Shown piece by piece: positions 47,710 through 59,778 of a stretch of DNA of 64,000 nucleotides; the stretch's first letter is position 1, and each line of letters starts with the position of its first letter. The notes beneath the pieces are model-generated. The model did not search any database, had not been told where the DNA came from, and was given only the letters and a program-made list of their open reading frames with translations. A program made the translations under genes and the position numbers. The stretch is taken from positions 78,490,901 to 78,554,900 of the forward strand of contig OY970829.1 in NCBI GenBank assembly GCA_963853835.1, read 5' to 3'. The DNA is from Calendula officinalis. Its lineage: Eukaryota; Streptophyta; Magnoliopsida; Asterales; Asteraceae.

Positions 47710-48398
47710 TCAATCATTAGGGGTGAGCATAAAAACCGAAAAACCGAACCGAACCCGAAAAACCCGAAAAAACCGAACCGAAAAAACCGAACCATTTGAA
47801 AAACCGACATCAACGGTTTTGATTTTTAGAAAACCCGAATGTTTGGGGCGGTTTTCGGGGCATATGAAAAACCAAACCGAAAAACCCGCCCCGCCCCGCC
47901 TTTATGTATATTTCAAGTTTTATAAAAATATTCTTATATTTTTAAAAGATTTGATATAAATTTATTTGCAAAAGGAAAGCAACCATGCAATGAAACTTCT
48001 ATGGATGAAGACATTGACTAAGATTGTTGCGAAAGATGGTTGGATGTTATTATATTATTAATTTTTTCCAGATTATGTTAGTTGAATTTATTATTACATT
48101 ATATTAAACTTACTAGTTGTTTTTTTATTTATAATGAAATGAGTTAAGGTTTGTAAGTTTGAATCATAATATTAGTTTTTAAGGTAACAAATTGGTAAAT
48201 TTAAAGGAAACTAAAAAACCGAAAAAAACCCGAAACCGAACCGAAAAACCCGAAACCGAACCGAAAAACCCGAAAAACCGAAACCGAAAAACCCGAAACC
48301 GAACGGGGTGTAATTCACAAATCCCGAACTTTCGGGGCGGGGTTTGGTTTTAGTTAAAAACCGCCCCAAACCGCCCCATGCTCACCCCTATCAATCAT
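47710..48398. mobile_element. Non-autonomous hAT element, exact 8-bp duplication
   Basis: The body 47718-48390 begins TAGGGGTGAGCAT and ends with its exact inverse ATGCTCACCCCTA, flanked by TCAATCAT on both sides (47710-47717, 48391-48398). Both arms are arrays of short aaccgaa/acccgaa words and end in ccgcccc blocks. The core is AT-rich and non-coding. Confidence 0.92.
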
Positions 48399-49065
48399 GC
48401 CATTACAACATTAGCTCAAGAAATAATTATCAAAATAGAGCAAATAATATTCGGGCGAATTCAATCTTTCTGAAATAGACCACGCAAGTTCTGGTAAATT
48501 CGCACGACTGGTCGACTCCATAGAAATCATGCCAAGTCTTAAGCAATACTAACTTCGTTACCAATACTAATTAATGAGCAGTACTAATTTCGTCACACCC
48601 GCATTAAGTTTTGATAACAATACTAATTAATGAGCAGTAGTAATTTCTTAGGCCTCTCCCAACAGTACTAATTAATGCCAAGTGGGCGCGTTCTAGTGAA
48701 GTAGCACGAAGATCTTAGTCGCACGGTATATTTTGGAAAAAACTGAGTATACAAACTTTTTTTAGAGATTCTTGGTCTCATTTGGTCTATTTTAAGAAAT
48801 GGTAGTGATTTTAACACCATATAAATTACTTAAGTTACCACACTATATAAAATTTAAAACATATTGTACATATACTGTAAAGCAATAGTTGTGATATTTA
48901 GCGTAATTGATATGGTCACAAAATCACTTCCCTTTAAAAATCACCCTTCTCTCAATCTCTTCTATTTTCTTTGAGGTCAGTATAGTTATTTTTCGTAATC
49001 AATTATGAAAGGAAAAATAAATAAGGTTTAAATCTTATTTATTAGTGCGAGGATGTTAAATTATA
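48399..49065. other. Intergenic with a MITE-like segment
   Basis: About 48795-48925 (agtgattttaacaccatat ... gtcacaaaatcact) has inverted outer words and the inner ttgtacatatactgtaaagc shared with the subtilase intron 5 MITE. At 48540-48670 the words gcagtactaatttcgtcac / cagtagtaatttctta recur loosely. No gene. Confidence 0.5.
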
Positions 49066-49328
49066 CTCCCTATGTTCTAAAAAGAAGTTCACATTTCTTT
49101 TTTACACAAGTTTTTAGGTGATAGTTATTGGTGATTTCATTGGTAATACTTTTGATTAAAATATAATGTTGGTTTGTAGAGAGAAAGATAATTAGTGGAT
49201 ATTAGTAGTGATGTCCTTAGTAATAATAATATTTTATTATTTGGAACCATTAAATGTGAGAAATGAAAAAAAAATTGTGTGAAAAAAAATTAGTGAGAAA
49301 TTAGAACTTTTTTATGTGACGGAAGGAG
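49066..49328. mobile_element. Mariner-type MITE, diverged
   Basis: Ends CTCCCTATGTTCTAAAAAGA and inverse GTGACGGAAGGAG, with TA flanks. 263 bp. Confidence 0.8.
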
Positions 49329-49331
49329 TAT

Positions 49332-49528
49332 ATGAATAAAGAGTAATAGTATTGATTCCTATTATTTCGTCCTACTCATAGTCATACTCATTAGATGAAA
49401 ATATGTGTTAAAATCTAGAGATAATATTATGAGAAAGAATTAATAAATTACACATGTCATTTTATCAAATATGTAGAACTATAAATAGGAACAAATGGTA
49501 AAACTAAATATCATTTTTCATGAATAAA
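49332..49528. mobile_element. Mutator-like MITE with 9-bp duplications
   Basis: The body 49341-49519 is flanked by ATGAATAAA (49332-49340, 49520-49528). It is the same family as 26901-27105, with shared gtcatactcattagatgaa and acaaatggtaaaactaaat words. Confidence 0.8.
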
Positions 49529-50826
49529 ACTTATAGATTAAATACTTGGTATACAGATGTCCTTAGAACTTGTAAACCCAAAACGCGAGGGCATTATAGT
49601 CTTCTACAAAGGTTACTTAACGATCAAGAATCCTAAACATATAATTTTAATAATTATGTGCCTTAAAGAACGAAAATTTACGTACGCGGACTTTATTGAG
49701 CGAAATGGTGACTAGCTTGCACTTTATAAGAAAGTGTACATATGATACTCTAAAAATGTTAAAGCACAAAATAAACTATTAGAATAAATAGGTTCTTTTT
49801 AATTGGTCAATATATAATATAGTTGGATTTGATATATCAAGTATTAAGTATGTTGTTATCATAGTACATAAATTTAGATGTAAAATCAATTAAAATTGAC
49901 AAATTAGTATAAAACATCCATTTAGACATTTAGTCATTAAGAGGAATAAAACATTATTTGGAAAAAAAATGTGACATTAAATAAATTAAAGGTTATTAAT
50001 TAAGAGAGTGGATTATTAATCAACTAAATATTAATTAAAATTGCATAGTTTAGGTTCAAAAGTGCGACACCTAATCTTAAATATATGATAATTACATATT
50101 CACTTTTTCCTTGATACATTTTAGGTGTCGTAATGTTTTGTGGCTTCGTGCTTAAAATTAGCGTTATAATTTTTTTTATTAAAAATAATTAAACGGGTGT
50201 ACTATTGTTGATAAAGTTTATGTGTATTACCTATATAACATTTATCAAATGTTTTTACTATTCATGAATAGTTGATGAATAGTTTTTTTTTATTATTTTT
50301 TTATTTTTACATTTAAGCCGTTTTTAGTTGTTTGTTGCTGTCTTTTGATTTTGATGTTTCAGGTGATTTTATCATTACTATTTTTATATTGTTTAAATGA
50401 TATTTTTTATATAATAACAATAATTTTTTATTATATCTTTTATTTGATTTTTTTAATATTTGAAATTAGTTTATATAATTTAAATGTAAAGAATGAATTA
50501 AGTTAATCCAAATTATTTTGTATTATTGTAATGTATAGATTAAGTAAATTTACAACTAATTCATTATGTTTACATATCTTTTAAAGGTCAACTAAGACAA
50601 CAATTGTCCAAGTTACCCTAATAAAATAGATAACATGTTAGTTTATAATTATAATTTGTATTTTTGCAACCCGCTACGAAGCGCGGGCCCAAAATCCTCG
50701 TTATAAATTAGAAAAATATCAAGCCTTCCAGTTGGTGTTTGGGTTAGAATTTAGAAACCCACAAATGCCCGTTGATGTCGAAATTAGCAGCTCTGTTAGT
50801 AACCCACTCGAAAGATCTAAATTATA
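49529..50826. other. Intergenic, no gene
   Basis: AT-rich. The only notable item is a GC-rich hairpin at 50661-50682 (CCCGCTACGAAGCGCGGG), which resembles the stem near Helitron 3' ends but lacks a CTRR terminus on either strand. Confidence 0.5.
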
Positions 50827-51095
50827 CTCCCTCCGTCCCACAAAAAACTTCCCATCTAGTTTTTACACAAGTTTTTAGGTGATAGCTAGTGGTGGGGTCA
50901 TTGATAATACTTTTAATTAAAATATAAGGTTGGATTGGAGATAGAAAGATAGTTAGTTGATATTAATGGTGACTGGTGAGGTCTTTAGTAATTATAGTTT
51001 TATTGTGTGGAGCCCATCAAATATGGGAAATGAGAAGTTTTTTGTGGGACAAAAATTTATAGTGAAATGAGAAGGTTTTTGTGGGACGGAGGGAG
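50827..51095. mobile_element. Mariner-type MITE
   Basis: Ends CTCCCTCCGTCCCACAAAAA and inverse GTGGGACGGAGGGAG with TA flanks. 269 bp. Confidence 0.9.
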
Positions 51096-51120
51096 TATGT
51101 AATAAAACACCCTAACACCC

Positions 51121-51470
51121 GATAAATGCGTGCCATATTTTATTAGGAGTGTTTAGGAACGGTTTTACAAATTGGACCGACAACCAATTAGAACCGCAGA
51201 ACCGAACCAAATTAGACAGAACCGGACTATATTGGTTCGGTTCTTGGTTCTAGTCTCATGGTTGATGTCATAAAATATTAGAGAGTTACACAGACCGATA
51301 AATGCGTGCCATATTTTATTAGGAGTGTTTAGGAACGGTTTTACAAATTGGACCGACAACCAATTAGAACCGCAGAACCGAACCAAATTAGACAGAACCG
51401 GACTATATTGGTTCGGTTCTTGGTTCTAGTCTCATGGTTGATGTCATAAAATATTAGAGAGTTACACAGA
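51121..51470 (+). repeat. Near-perfect tandem duplication, period 176 bp
   Basis: The copies start at 51121 and 51297 with GATAAATGCGTGCCATATTT. I found no difference until the end of the second copy at 51470. It contains inverted ggttcggtt/aaccgaacc words. The identity points to a recent duplication. Confidence 0.92.
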
Positions 51471-51477
51471 TAGGCGT

Positions 51478-51746
51478 AACTAGGTAGAACGACTAACCAA
51501 TTCGTCTAGATCAATTGGATACCAAGGGTTGCTTTGGGGGGTTTGCCTTCAAAAGGTCTTGGGTTCAAGACTTGTTGGGGGCATTCCCTTGGAGAGAAAA
51601 AAAATGTGGTGGGTTTATTCCCTTTAAAAGAAGATATGTACGAGGAATGCATACTGTCCGCTTGGATGTCACTGCATATGTCGAACCACCAACTTACCAA
51701 CTTGCCGTTAAAAAATAATAATAAAAAAAAACTAAGTAGAACGACT
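51478..51746 (+). mobile_element. SINE with 17-bp target duplications
   Basis: The body 51495-51729 is flanked by AACTAGGTAGAACGACT and AACTAAGTAGAACGACT (51478-51494, 51730-51746; one mismatch). The head has GATCAATTGGATACC (A-box-like) and GTCTTGGGTTCAAGAC (B box). The tail ends CTTGCCGTTAAAAAATAATAA, the same 3' end word as the fragment at 54720-54752. The later part (gggtttattccc, ggatgtcactgc) is shared with the SINEs at 24974 and 51906. Confidence 0.88.
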
Positions 51747-51905
51747 GCAAAATGGTTAACTTGTCATAAAATATTCGGTGAGACATTAACCTTGAACTTA
51801 ATTTAAAACCGATAAACAATCTACAAAATTTTACCAAGATGTTTTAAACCCAACACTGCAAATGTTCAAGAATGGTTTAGAAAATTAAAGAAAGGAAGTG
51901 GATAT

Positions 51906-52132
51906 ATGTGATCCAAGATTCCAAGGTACCAACGTACCCTTGGCTTAGCGGTATGCTGTTTACCCCTCAACTTTAAGGTTGGAGGTTTAAGTTCCATTGT
52001 GTACTTAGGTAGTGGGATTTATTCCCCGTATATAAAGGGTTCGAAAGAAAATATACTACCCCTTATGAATGTCACTGTCTAGATTCGAACTACAAATTTA
52101 CTCATATGCAAAAAAGATAGATGTGATCCAAG
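51906..52132 (+). mobile_element. SINE with 12-bp target duplications
   Basis: Flanked by ATGTGATCCAAG (51906-51917, 52121-52132). The head has TTGGCTTAGCGGTATGC (A box) and GGAGGTTTAAGTTCC (B-box-like). The downstream block (gtgggatttattcccc, actaccccttatgaatgtcact, attcgaactac) matches the minus-strand SINE at 24974-25205. Confidence 0.85.
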
Positions 52133-52257
52133 GTAAGCTGCAAACATACACACGTGTGCATAATTCTATATCCAACAAATATTCCTTCAATTTACTTTTT
52201 CGTTTTATCTCTTTTTTTTATTAATTATTTTTCCTCTTAAACTACAAATTACAACAC

Positions 52258-52432
52258 GGGGTATATGGCCATAAACCGGGTATCCGGTATCCCGTTTCAG
52301 TCAAAAAGCAAACCGGGTATGGGTACCATTTTTAGCCGAAACCGGGTATCGGGTACCCCATACCCTTGAAAAGCTGCTACAAGAGTCTAGGACACGTGTC
52401 GCCATGTGGTTCAAACCGAGTATGTCATACCC
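52258..52432. mobile_element. Possible short inverted-repeat element
   Basis: The left side ggggtatatggccataaaccgg is loosely inverse to the right side aaaccgagtatgtcataccc, with accgggtat words between them. No duplication was found. Confidence 0.3.
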
Positions 52433-53028
52433 CTTTAGCATTATTTTTGCAAAAGGTTGAAAAACATTATTTGTGCAATATTAGAGAGAACAACATTATT
52501 TCAGCAAATTGCTCGATGTTTACATGGTTAAAATATACAGTAAGAATTTATCTTGATTTTTATGGTGTTTTTGTCCTTCTATTTTCATCCAATATACTCT
52601 ATTGTTCTCTTTTCTAGCCTCTTGATAGAGTTTTATATTTTTATAGTTTTTCGGGGTGATGAATTTACCGAAGCTTCCTTTTTCCATCCTTTTGCCATTA
52701 AAAAAAACCCAAAAAAATTCTCACCTAAAAATGATCAAACTAAGTTTCAAAACTTTCAACAATCCTTTATTTGTGGTATTGTGACATGAATCCATGATAA
52801 TCACAATCACAAAAACACAATAAAATTTATTTTTATAAATCCCTTAATCTACTTTTATAAGCTAAGCAAATCGATTTTTCATAGTTCTTTCTTAGATAAG
52901 ATACAAACAATAGCGTGAAGATATTCAAATACCATATAAAGCTAAATAGTTTGAGATAATGCAAGTTTAGTTAAAACAGAAAAGGAGAAATATTATTTCC
53001 TTTTGCAAAAAGATTCCAATAAAACTTA
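52433..53028. other. Intergenic, no gene
   Basis: AT-rich. The open frames in it have no recognisable domain. Confidence 0.4.
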
Positions 53029-53443
53029 GGTGTTGTTTGTTTTTTTAGAGGAAAAAGATCTACTGTCTGCGGACAACATCTGACAACTGTTGCAACTTCT
53101 GGGTGGACCAAAGGTCTGCAGTTTGCAAGAAAATTATTGTTTGTTTTTTAACATCTGTAGACTTGCTTAAATAAATCAAAATTCAATATATCCTACGTCT
53201 AACAACATTAAAATAATTCATACAACAATATAGTATGTTGTTTGGAGGAGATTTGTTTTTTTTAGGTTTGGAAAACCCAAGAAGCTAATGCACAAAGCTT
53301 CTTGGAGAAGACCTTCTGCAGACATAAAAAGGTTTGCGAGCTTTCAAAAAACAAACATCTGCGGGAGGCTTTTTCTGCGTTTGGTCTGCGCCGCGAAGAC
53401 AAAAGACCCTAAAAAGACATTTTATCAAAAAACAATCAGCGCC
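53029..53443. mobile_element. Probable hAT-type MITE (GGTGTTGTTTGTTTTTT ends)
   Basis: The left end GGTGTTGTTTGTTTTTTT and the inverse of the right end (GGCGCTGATTGTTTTTTG) agree at most positions. The inside is full of tctgcag/ctgcaga words, as in many hAT derivatives. The flanks do not show a clear 8-bp duplication. Confidence 0.5.
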
Positions 53444-55380
53444 TTAAGACTACCCGTAATGGGTGACCAAATTAAGTTTGGTCACCCCTGCCACCTCTGC
53501 GCCACATCAGCCCGACCAAACACATAAAAAATCCCGACCAAACACACGTAACCCGGCGACCAAATCATTCCCCTTTGAAAAACCTTCCCCCTTTGAAAAT
53601 TGATCGGTCGTCTGGACGACCGATGGACACTTTCAACACGTCGAGGGGTGACCCAAGTAAGGGGAGGGACGCGTCCCATGCTATGTCACGTCTAATCGAC
53701 CATTGAGGCGACCACAGCGATACGGATGGTATAATACTACCAATCTACCAGATGTCAAAATAATCCAGCATAGTGAAAGCTAATGGACCTTTTTTCAAAA
53801 TGCATGCCGTGATTGACATTTACGTGAAGGTTTATGAAGTAGTCTTTCTAGTAATTTGCAAAGATGCTAGGATTGAAGTTGTAGACATTGATGGGACATT
53901 GGGCATTGAAAATGTTTTTAGCTGACTACCAAGAGTCAAACTACCTCGGTTTCCTCAACATTATTACTCTCTTGCACCTATCAACTTTCCTTCCTTTTCT
54001 TAATGATAAATCCTAATCTATTTTTAAATATATCTATATTTATTATGAGATTTAAACCTCAAACTTTAAGTTTTGGTAAAATCATTACCTTGACTAGCGA
54101 CTCAGAGAAAAAATATTATAAGAAAACTAACAAGATACTAGAAATTAGACTAGCGACTCGGAGAAAAAATATTTTAAAATAACTAACAAGACACTATAAA
54201 TTAGAGATACGATTGTTCTGTTAGTAGTTTGTTTCTAATTTTCTATAGTATTTGTAATAGAAAATAAATAAATAAAAATGTAAATGCGGTTATCGAGAGA
54301 GCACGAGAGGCAGTGTCAGTTTGGGAGAGAGCATTGAAGGTATTTGACTCCATTCTTGTCCATTTCCATGACTGAAGGGGTCACTCAGTATTCCTCCATT
54401 TGGCATTTCTCATTCAAACTTCCATAAAGTCGATTTAACACTTTGCCCACTAGTTCTGGTTCAACTTCAACCCCCCTTTTTGTATCTAAGTTAAAAACAT
54501 GTGAAATACACATAAAATTGATAACTTGGTTCTATGAAAAAAAATATAAAAGAACATTATCTTTTATTAATACTTTTAACATCCGTAACAATTGGGCGTG
54601 CTTAAGAATAGCCGTAATTGTGAACCATATCAGTGTCTGATTTAACTTTCTTTTTACAGACCAAACCTCTATAATATTGACCAGACTTGCATCAATTTAG
54701 CAAAGTATAAAGTTCAACATCTTGCCGTTCAAAATAATAATAATAATAATAAAGCTCAACATCTTATCTTATAGATGATACAACAAACATCCCTCTCACA
54801 AAAGTCTAGTCGCCTGAGCGATCAAATCACACGAAAAGTCGCTGAGAGACACGTCGTGTATGGTCCTGTCACGAGAAGGGACGCATTCAGGGGTGCATGG
54901 GGGGATTGCACGGTCGTAGTCACCTATTATGGGTGGTTTATAGGGATTCAAGCGGGACAATGTAAAGAGGTTCATTGAGTAGGGTTTTTGGGGTGTTTAT
55001 TGTTCTAGTTTCGAGTTGATATTTTTTCAAGAGGAACTAAAAAACAAATCAAATTGATTTTAGTTGAATTAAACATAATTCAAGTTCGACATTTCCTAAT
55101 TCCCAATTCTGAACGAGTATAAATTGAATGAATTTCTAGTAAGGTTTCAAATCATTTTAAAATGAAAGATATATCAAAGTCAAGCTCAAAACAAATTTTA
55201 ATAACCTTTTTATAAGAGGCATTTTGCCCAATGGCATCGGCACCTCCCCTACATCATGTTGGTCGTGCGAATTATTTAAAGTTAGATTATAATTGTTTAG
55301 TTGGGTTGTATTCAATGAAGTCTTTGATTTTTATAAAGTCCTAAGGAATAAATTTTAGTCATTGGATTAAAAATCTCTTA
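53444..55380. other. Intergenic, no gene; SINE tail fragment
   Basis: A 22-base palindrome lies at 53603-53624 (ATCGGTCGTC, TG, GACGACCGAT). At 54720-54752 CATCTTGCCGTTCAAAATAA plus a (TAA)n run matches the 3' end of the SINE at 51478-51746. Two copies of an agcgactcRgagaaaaaata segment occur at 54097 and 54152. No gene. Confidence 0.5.
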
Positions 55381-55815
55381 ATTACCATCATCATCAAATC
55401 ACATGTGATTCAGTATACAATCACCACCATCATCAAATCACATGTGATTCAATATACAACCACCACCGCTGGCCACCACCACCACCACCGCCGGCCGCTG
55501 CCCGCCGCCGCCGACCACCGCTCACTGCCGCCTCCGGTCGCCCCAATCCCATGTGACTGGATACGCAATCACATGTGATTGGGTACGCAATCACATGTGA
55601 TTGAAAGCAGCCGACGGTGGTGAGGGGTTACCGGTGGTAGAGACGGTGACCGGCATAGGTTGGTGGTGACGGTGTTGGTGGTCGACGGTGTTGAATCACA
55701 TATGATTTAATACACATGGGTGGTGGTGGTGATCGATGGTGTGCAATCACATGTGATTTAATACACACGAGGTGATGGCGTTTATGTGTTGAATCACATG
55801 TGATGTTGGTGGTGG
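55381..55815. repeat. Cluster of AATCACATGTGATT palindromes
   Basis: Five exact copies of the 14-base palindrome AATCACATGTGATT (55397, 55436, 55567, 55589, 55745) and at least three near copies lie in a segment also rich in ccaccacc/ggtggtgg runs. The left half is ccacc-rich and the right half ggtgg-rich, so the whole segment is a large imperfect inverted repeat, probably a foldback element. One exact and several near copies recur at 60050-60190. Confidence 0.75.
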
Positions 55816-55993
55816 TGGTGATTTGGGGATTGATTAATCTAAAGATTGAAAAGTGTTGGTGATTTGTATCGCCAATATTATTTAAGTGTAATGGGATAAA
55901 CTTATTGACCAAATGTAATCTTAATAAATATTGAAAAAGTAAGGATGGTGCGGAGTGCACGCTTGTTTGAATTTATTCTGACTAAAGTACACT

Positions 55994-56092
55994 GACTTAA
56001 CGGGGGTTCGGGGGCAGCGCCCCCGATATCGGGGTCCAAGGGGCAGCGGCCCTGGCGGGGTCCAAGGGGCAGAGCCCCTGGCTGGGCTCGGA
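55994..56092 (+). repeat. GC-rich hairpin repeats
   Basis: Three successive short stem-forming units (GGGGGCAGCGCCCCC, GGGGCAGCGGCCCC, GGGGCAGAGCCCC) are separated by ggggtccaa words. This is a striking island in AT-rich DNA. Similar units are common in plant repeats. No function can be read from them. Confidence 0.75.
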
Positions 56093-58350
56093 TAATATTC
56101 CTTTATAGAAATTGCATAGAAAATCCGAATTCTTTAATTAGAACCCTGTTTTTTGACCCGTTAGACCCGACCCGGTTTGGGCGGTTTTGATCGGTTTTAT
56201 GCAGTTTAAAACTGCATTTTAGCAGTTCTAATTGGTTGGTGAAACATGCAATTAATTATCGTTTTGGTCAAGAAATCTGGTACAGAACTCATACGAATTT
56301 TCACATTTTCGGTTCTTGAGATATCTCTGATTTTATCCGATTGAAGATTTCGAATGTACCTTCGAAATACTTTGATCTGAAAGTGACTACACGACTTCAG
56401 AGATTCCAATCATTCGAAATTCAGTACAAATTTCTAACAAAAAGTATTCCTTAAAACTTTATAAAAATGATAGAACCACTTTAAACATTTCTCTTGTTTA
56501 GTTATTAACTAGTCCATATATAAAGTTACATTAGAAGTTAATTTGTTGAAAACATATCTTTTCAAATATTTATGTAAATTGAATTTATCTTCTGGGCGAC
56601 TCTGAGATTCCAAGTGCCATGTGTGAATAAATGAAAATGGGCTCCCTTTATACAAGATTTATATTAAAAGTTCGATATTCTAATTTTTTTCCTATTAAAT
56701 TATAAAATTAACTTAAAATTTTAAGGCTATATATATAAGATAATAAAAAAAAATTGGGCTCCTAAAAAATGTGGGCCTTGTACGACTACACCTGTTTATC
56801 TTAAAACACAAAACCAATGTAATAAATCCGTACAATAGTTACAATAATATTGTATGTACATGTGTAAGTGAAACAGTGAAAAAACGAATTTCATTCCCAG
56901 TTTTGAAAACATAGGCACGTTCAAATCTTGTCCTTGGCTTGCAATTTATGATGTACTGGATGTAGGTCCTGTGATGCAACCAGTAAAAAATATGTAGTTT
57001 CTTTGCCATAAACTACCGGTGCGCACCACCTATAGCGGCTGGACTCCGCCATCTACCACTAACAAGCACCAGTCTCCACAACAACAGCTTTGTGAACAAG
57101 CATTCAGATGTAATCTATAGTTATCTTTTTAATACCTCTTTAATTTTGTCACATAAGCGTAACAACACATCTTCCCTACTAATAAAAAACTAACACATTC
57201 ATGCCAATATTATATATTCTTTACACTTTTAGTTGTGTTATATGATCATCAAATTATCATTTTTTATTAAATACAAATCTTAATGTATTATGAAAAAATA
57301 AAAACAAAATTTATAAACAGAAAATATTTTTTAAATATTAGTACTAAACAACTATTAGAAAATAATAAGAAAAAAAATCCTCACTCTCATCTCTCATTAT
57401 CATGCATGCCCCCTCTCCTTCTCTCTAAAATATAGTCTTACTCTTCGGTTAACCGAAAAGAAGTGATGAGAAAAATGACATACTGTTAGAGCCAGTTTTA
57501 TACTATATGTTATATTAATAGTATTATTATTAGAAATGAATGGGAATACAACTTTACAGATAGTACGGCTGTTGCCATCTAGAACAGCCGATAACATTTT
57601 AAGCGTTGGTGAGTGCACGTGCGGTCATGTGGTCCCATGGCATGCCACTGAATAATAAGCTTCATCTTCCCATCATCAAAACACTATTTCACTCCTTCCT
57701 TGTAGTCCCCTCACCTTTTAAATATTTCCAAATAATATAATAATAATAATAAAGTGTAAATGATAATTATTTATAAACATAATGCTTAATAACGTGTCTA
57801 TTTGACACTTAACATAGATTCGTTTACTTACAAAAGTCAACATGGTTTACGATCATGTCAAATATCTGTTAGGCACATTAATTTGTAGACCTATGTTTAA
57901 TCATAAATTTATCATTTTTTAATGATAATTTTCTAAAATTCATCACCAACTTATTTAATCAGTTTCTAAATATCATCATTTTTGAGTCAAAAGAAGATAA
58001 AAACTTGAAATAGGAGTAGGTCAGGCCAATCACATGGCTTACAACTAAAATTTGTGGGCCTATGGACCCAAACACAGCATGGTTTTCTTCCTGTTAATGA
58101 ACTTTATCTTTATTTTATCATTTAAATTAAATATTATTTATGATATTATCTTTTCGGAAAAAAATTATGCCTAATATTTTGTTATATGCTTTTATTAGAT
58201 TAGATTAGATTAGTATCATCATGCTATTATGATAATGATCATGATTGTTGCCGTTGTCATCACTATGTTATTATGATCAAGATTACGACTATCATCGTTT
58301 CATCATAACTCAAAGTACAAAAGGGTATATAACAACTTATTATTAAACAA
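56093..58350. other. Intergenic, no gene
   Basis: AT-rich. The short open frames have no recognisable domain. Nothing else was identified. Confidence 0.4.
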
Positions 58351-58485
58351 AAGGTTTGTAATCTAGCGGTATATAAAGTGCTTCCTAGTAATGAGTTTGA
58401 GTTCCGCTACATACATAAGCTATAAAAGTGATAAAACGGTGTATATTTAGCAGCAATTTAGAGGGTATGTGTGTTCTGTTGTTCA
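58351..58485 (+). mobile_element. Possible tRNA-like SINE
   Basis: TGTAATCTAGCGGTATA (A-box-like) and GAGTTTGAGTTCCG (B-box-like) are about 35 bases apart. The tail ttctgttgttcaaaacaaaa resembles other SINE ends here. No clear duplication. Confidence 0.45.
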
Positions 58486-59173
58486 AAACAAAATGACATC
58501 CTATTAAAATCAATCGAACATACCTTGTTGTAAATTACTCTATGATATTCATCGACTAGCACACAAAAAGGAAAAAGATCAAGTGCGAAAACCAATCGAA
58601 CATGGATGATTTAACATGTTGGCACGTGTTTTGGATAATCAGTAACTACTATACGAGTTAGATTGATTGAATTGCTATGAACGAGTTGAATCAATTATAC
58701 CTTTTTTAGGAATATTTTCCACCAACCATATCGGTTCTTACCTAAACGTAATTGACGAAATTGCTTTCAATCCAGATTTAGTACCCCCACTGGCCACTGA
58801 TCCATCAGGTGAAAAGCATAATCTTATCAAAAAGAATCTTAATCTTATCAAATGAATCTGGAATCCTAAAAGATGTTATCATGTTCAGGAGGAAATGGAA
58901 TGTTATCACATCAGCTACATGTCAACATTAACACTTGTTCTTAATCGTGAAAACAACAAACCAATTAGATGATTGCATGATTTGCATAATTGCATTTATG
59001 TAAAGAGGTAATTAACAAAATAGAACTCATTTATTGAAATAGACTGGTACGATTTGGGTTTTTCAAAATAATCCATACGGTTTGATTTTTTTGGGCAAAT
59101 GTGCAATTTCGGATTATTTTTTGTGACCCGGATATTTTTTTTTATACGACCACACCATTTCTTGTTCAATCTA
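58486..59173. other. Intergenic, no gene
   Basis: AT-rich. A short frame at 58667-58855 has no recognisable domain. Confidence 0.4.
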
Positions 59174-59778
59174 TCTACTATTATAATAAATCAAAGCATA
59201 TATGACCACTTGGCACTTTCTTAGATACTCAACATGACACATGGCAATATTAAGAGGTCTCCGATTATTCTTTCCCGTCCATTTGAAATTTAATCCCATA
59301 TAAATCTGTATTTTATTAAAAATATGTTTGAATTTCAAAAGTTCACATATAATTAATTTGTTTCTTAAAATAAAGGCCTTATCTAAAGCACTAAAGAGAG
59401 GATATATGCATGTTTTTTTGCTAGAAAATTCGGTTTCTGTAACTAACATCCGAAATTGATTTTGAGTCATAAAATTCCATATATATCAACACATATGGTA
59501 AATCGTTCATTCACACAGTCGTATAAATTATATAAACAGGTATCATAGAATTATATTCAACGGAAATTCTGTTTACTAAACATCCTAATGATCTTAAACA
59601 CGTCTAATTCTGTTTGTTATACCTGTTTGATAATTAAATATCTTTTATACACCTACATTTAATTCATAAAAACTTTCATTTTTTTTTATAGTAAGGATAA
59701 AACTGATTTAATACAAAAACATTAATGGTTCTTTAATGTCATTTTACATTGATTAAAGAAACTTTAGTTTATCGACTA

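Noticed and set aside
50661..50682. Helitron 3' end suggested by a GC hairpin
   Set aside because: No CTRR terminus follows the stem on either strand.
54775..54978. 67-residue open frame
   Set aside because: No recognisable domain, promoter or splice context. Length is within chance expectation.
55628..55960. 110-residue His/Thr/Pro-rich frame on the minus strand
   Set aside because: It is a reading of the ggtgg-rich palindrome segment. The composition follows the repeat.
57400..57618. 72-residue minus-strand frame
   Set aside because: No domain, and no transcript signals could be placed.
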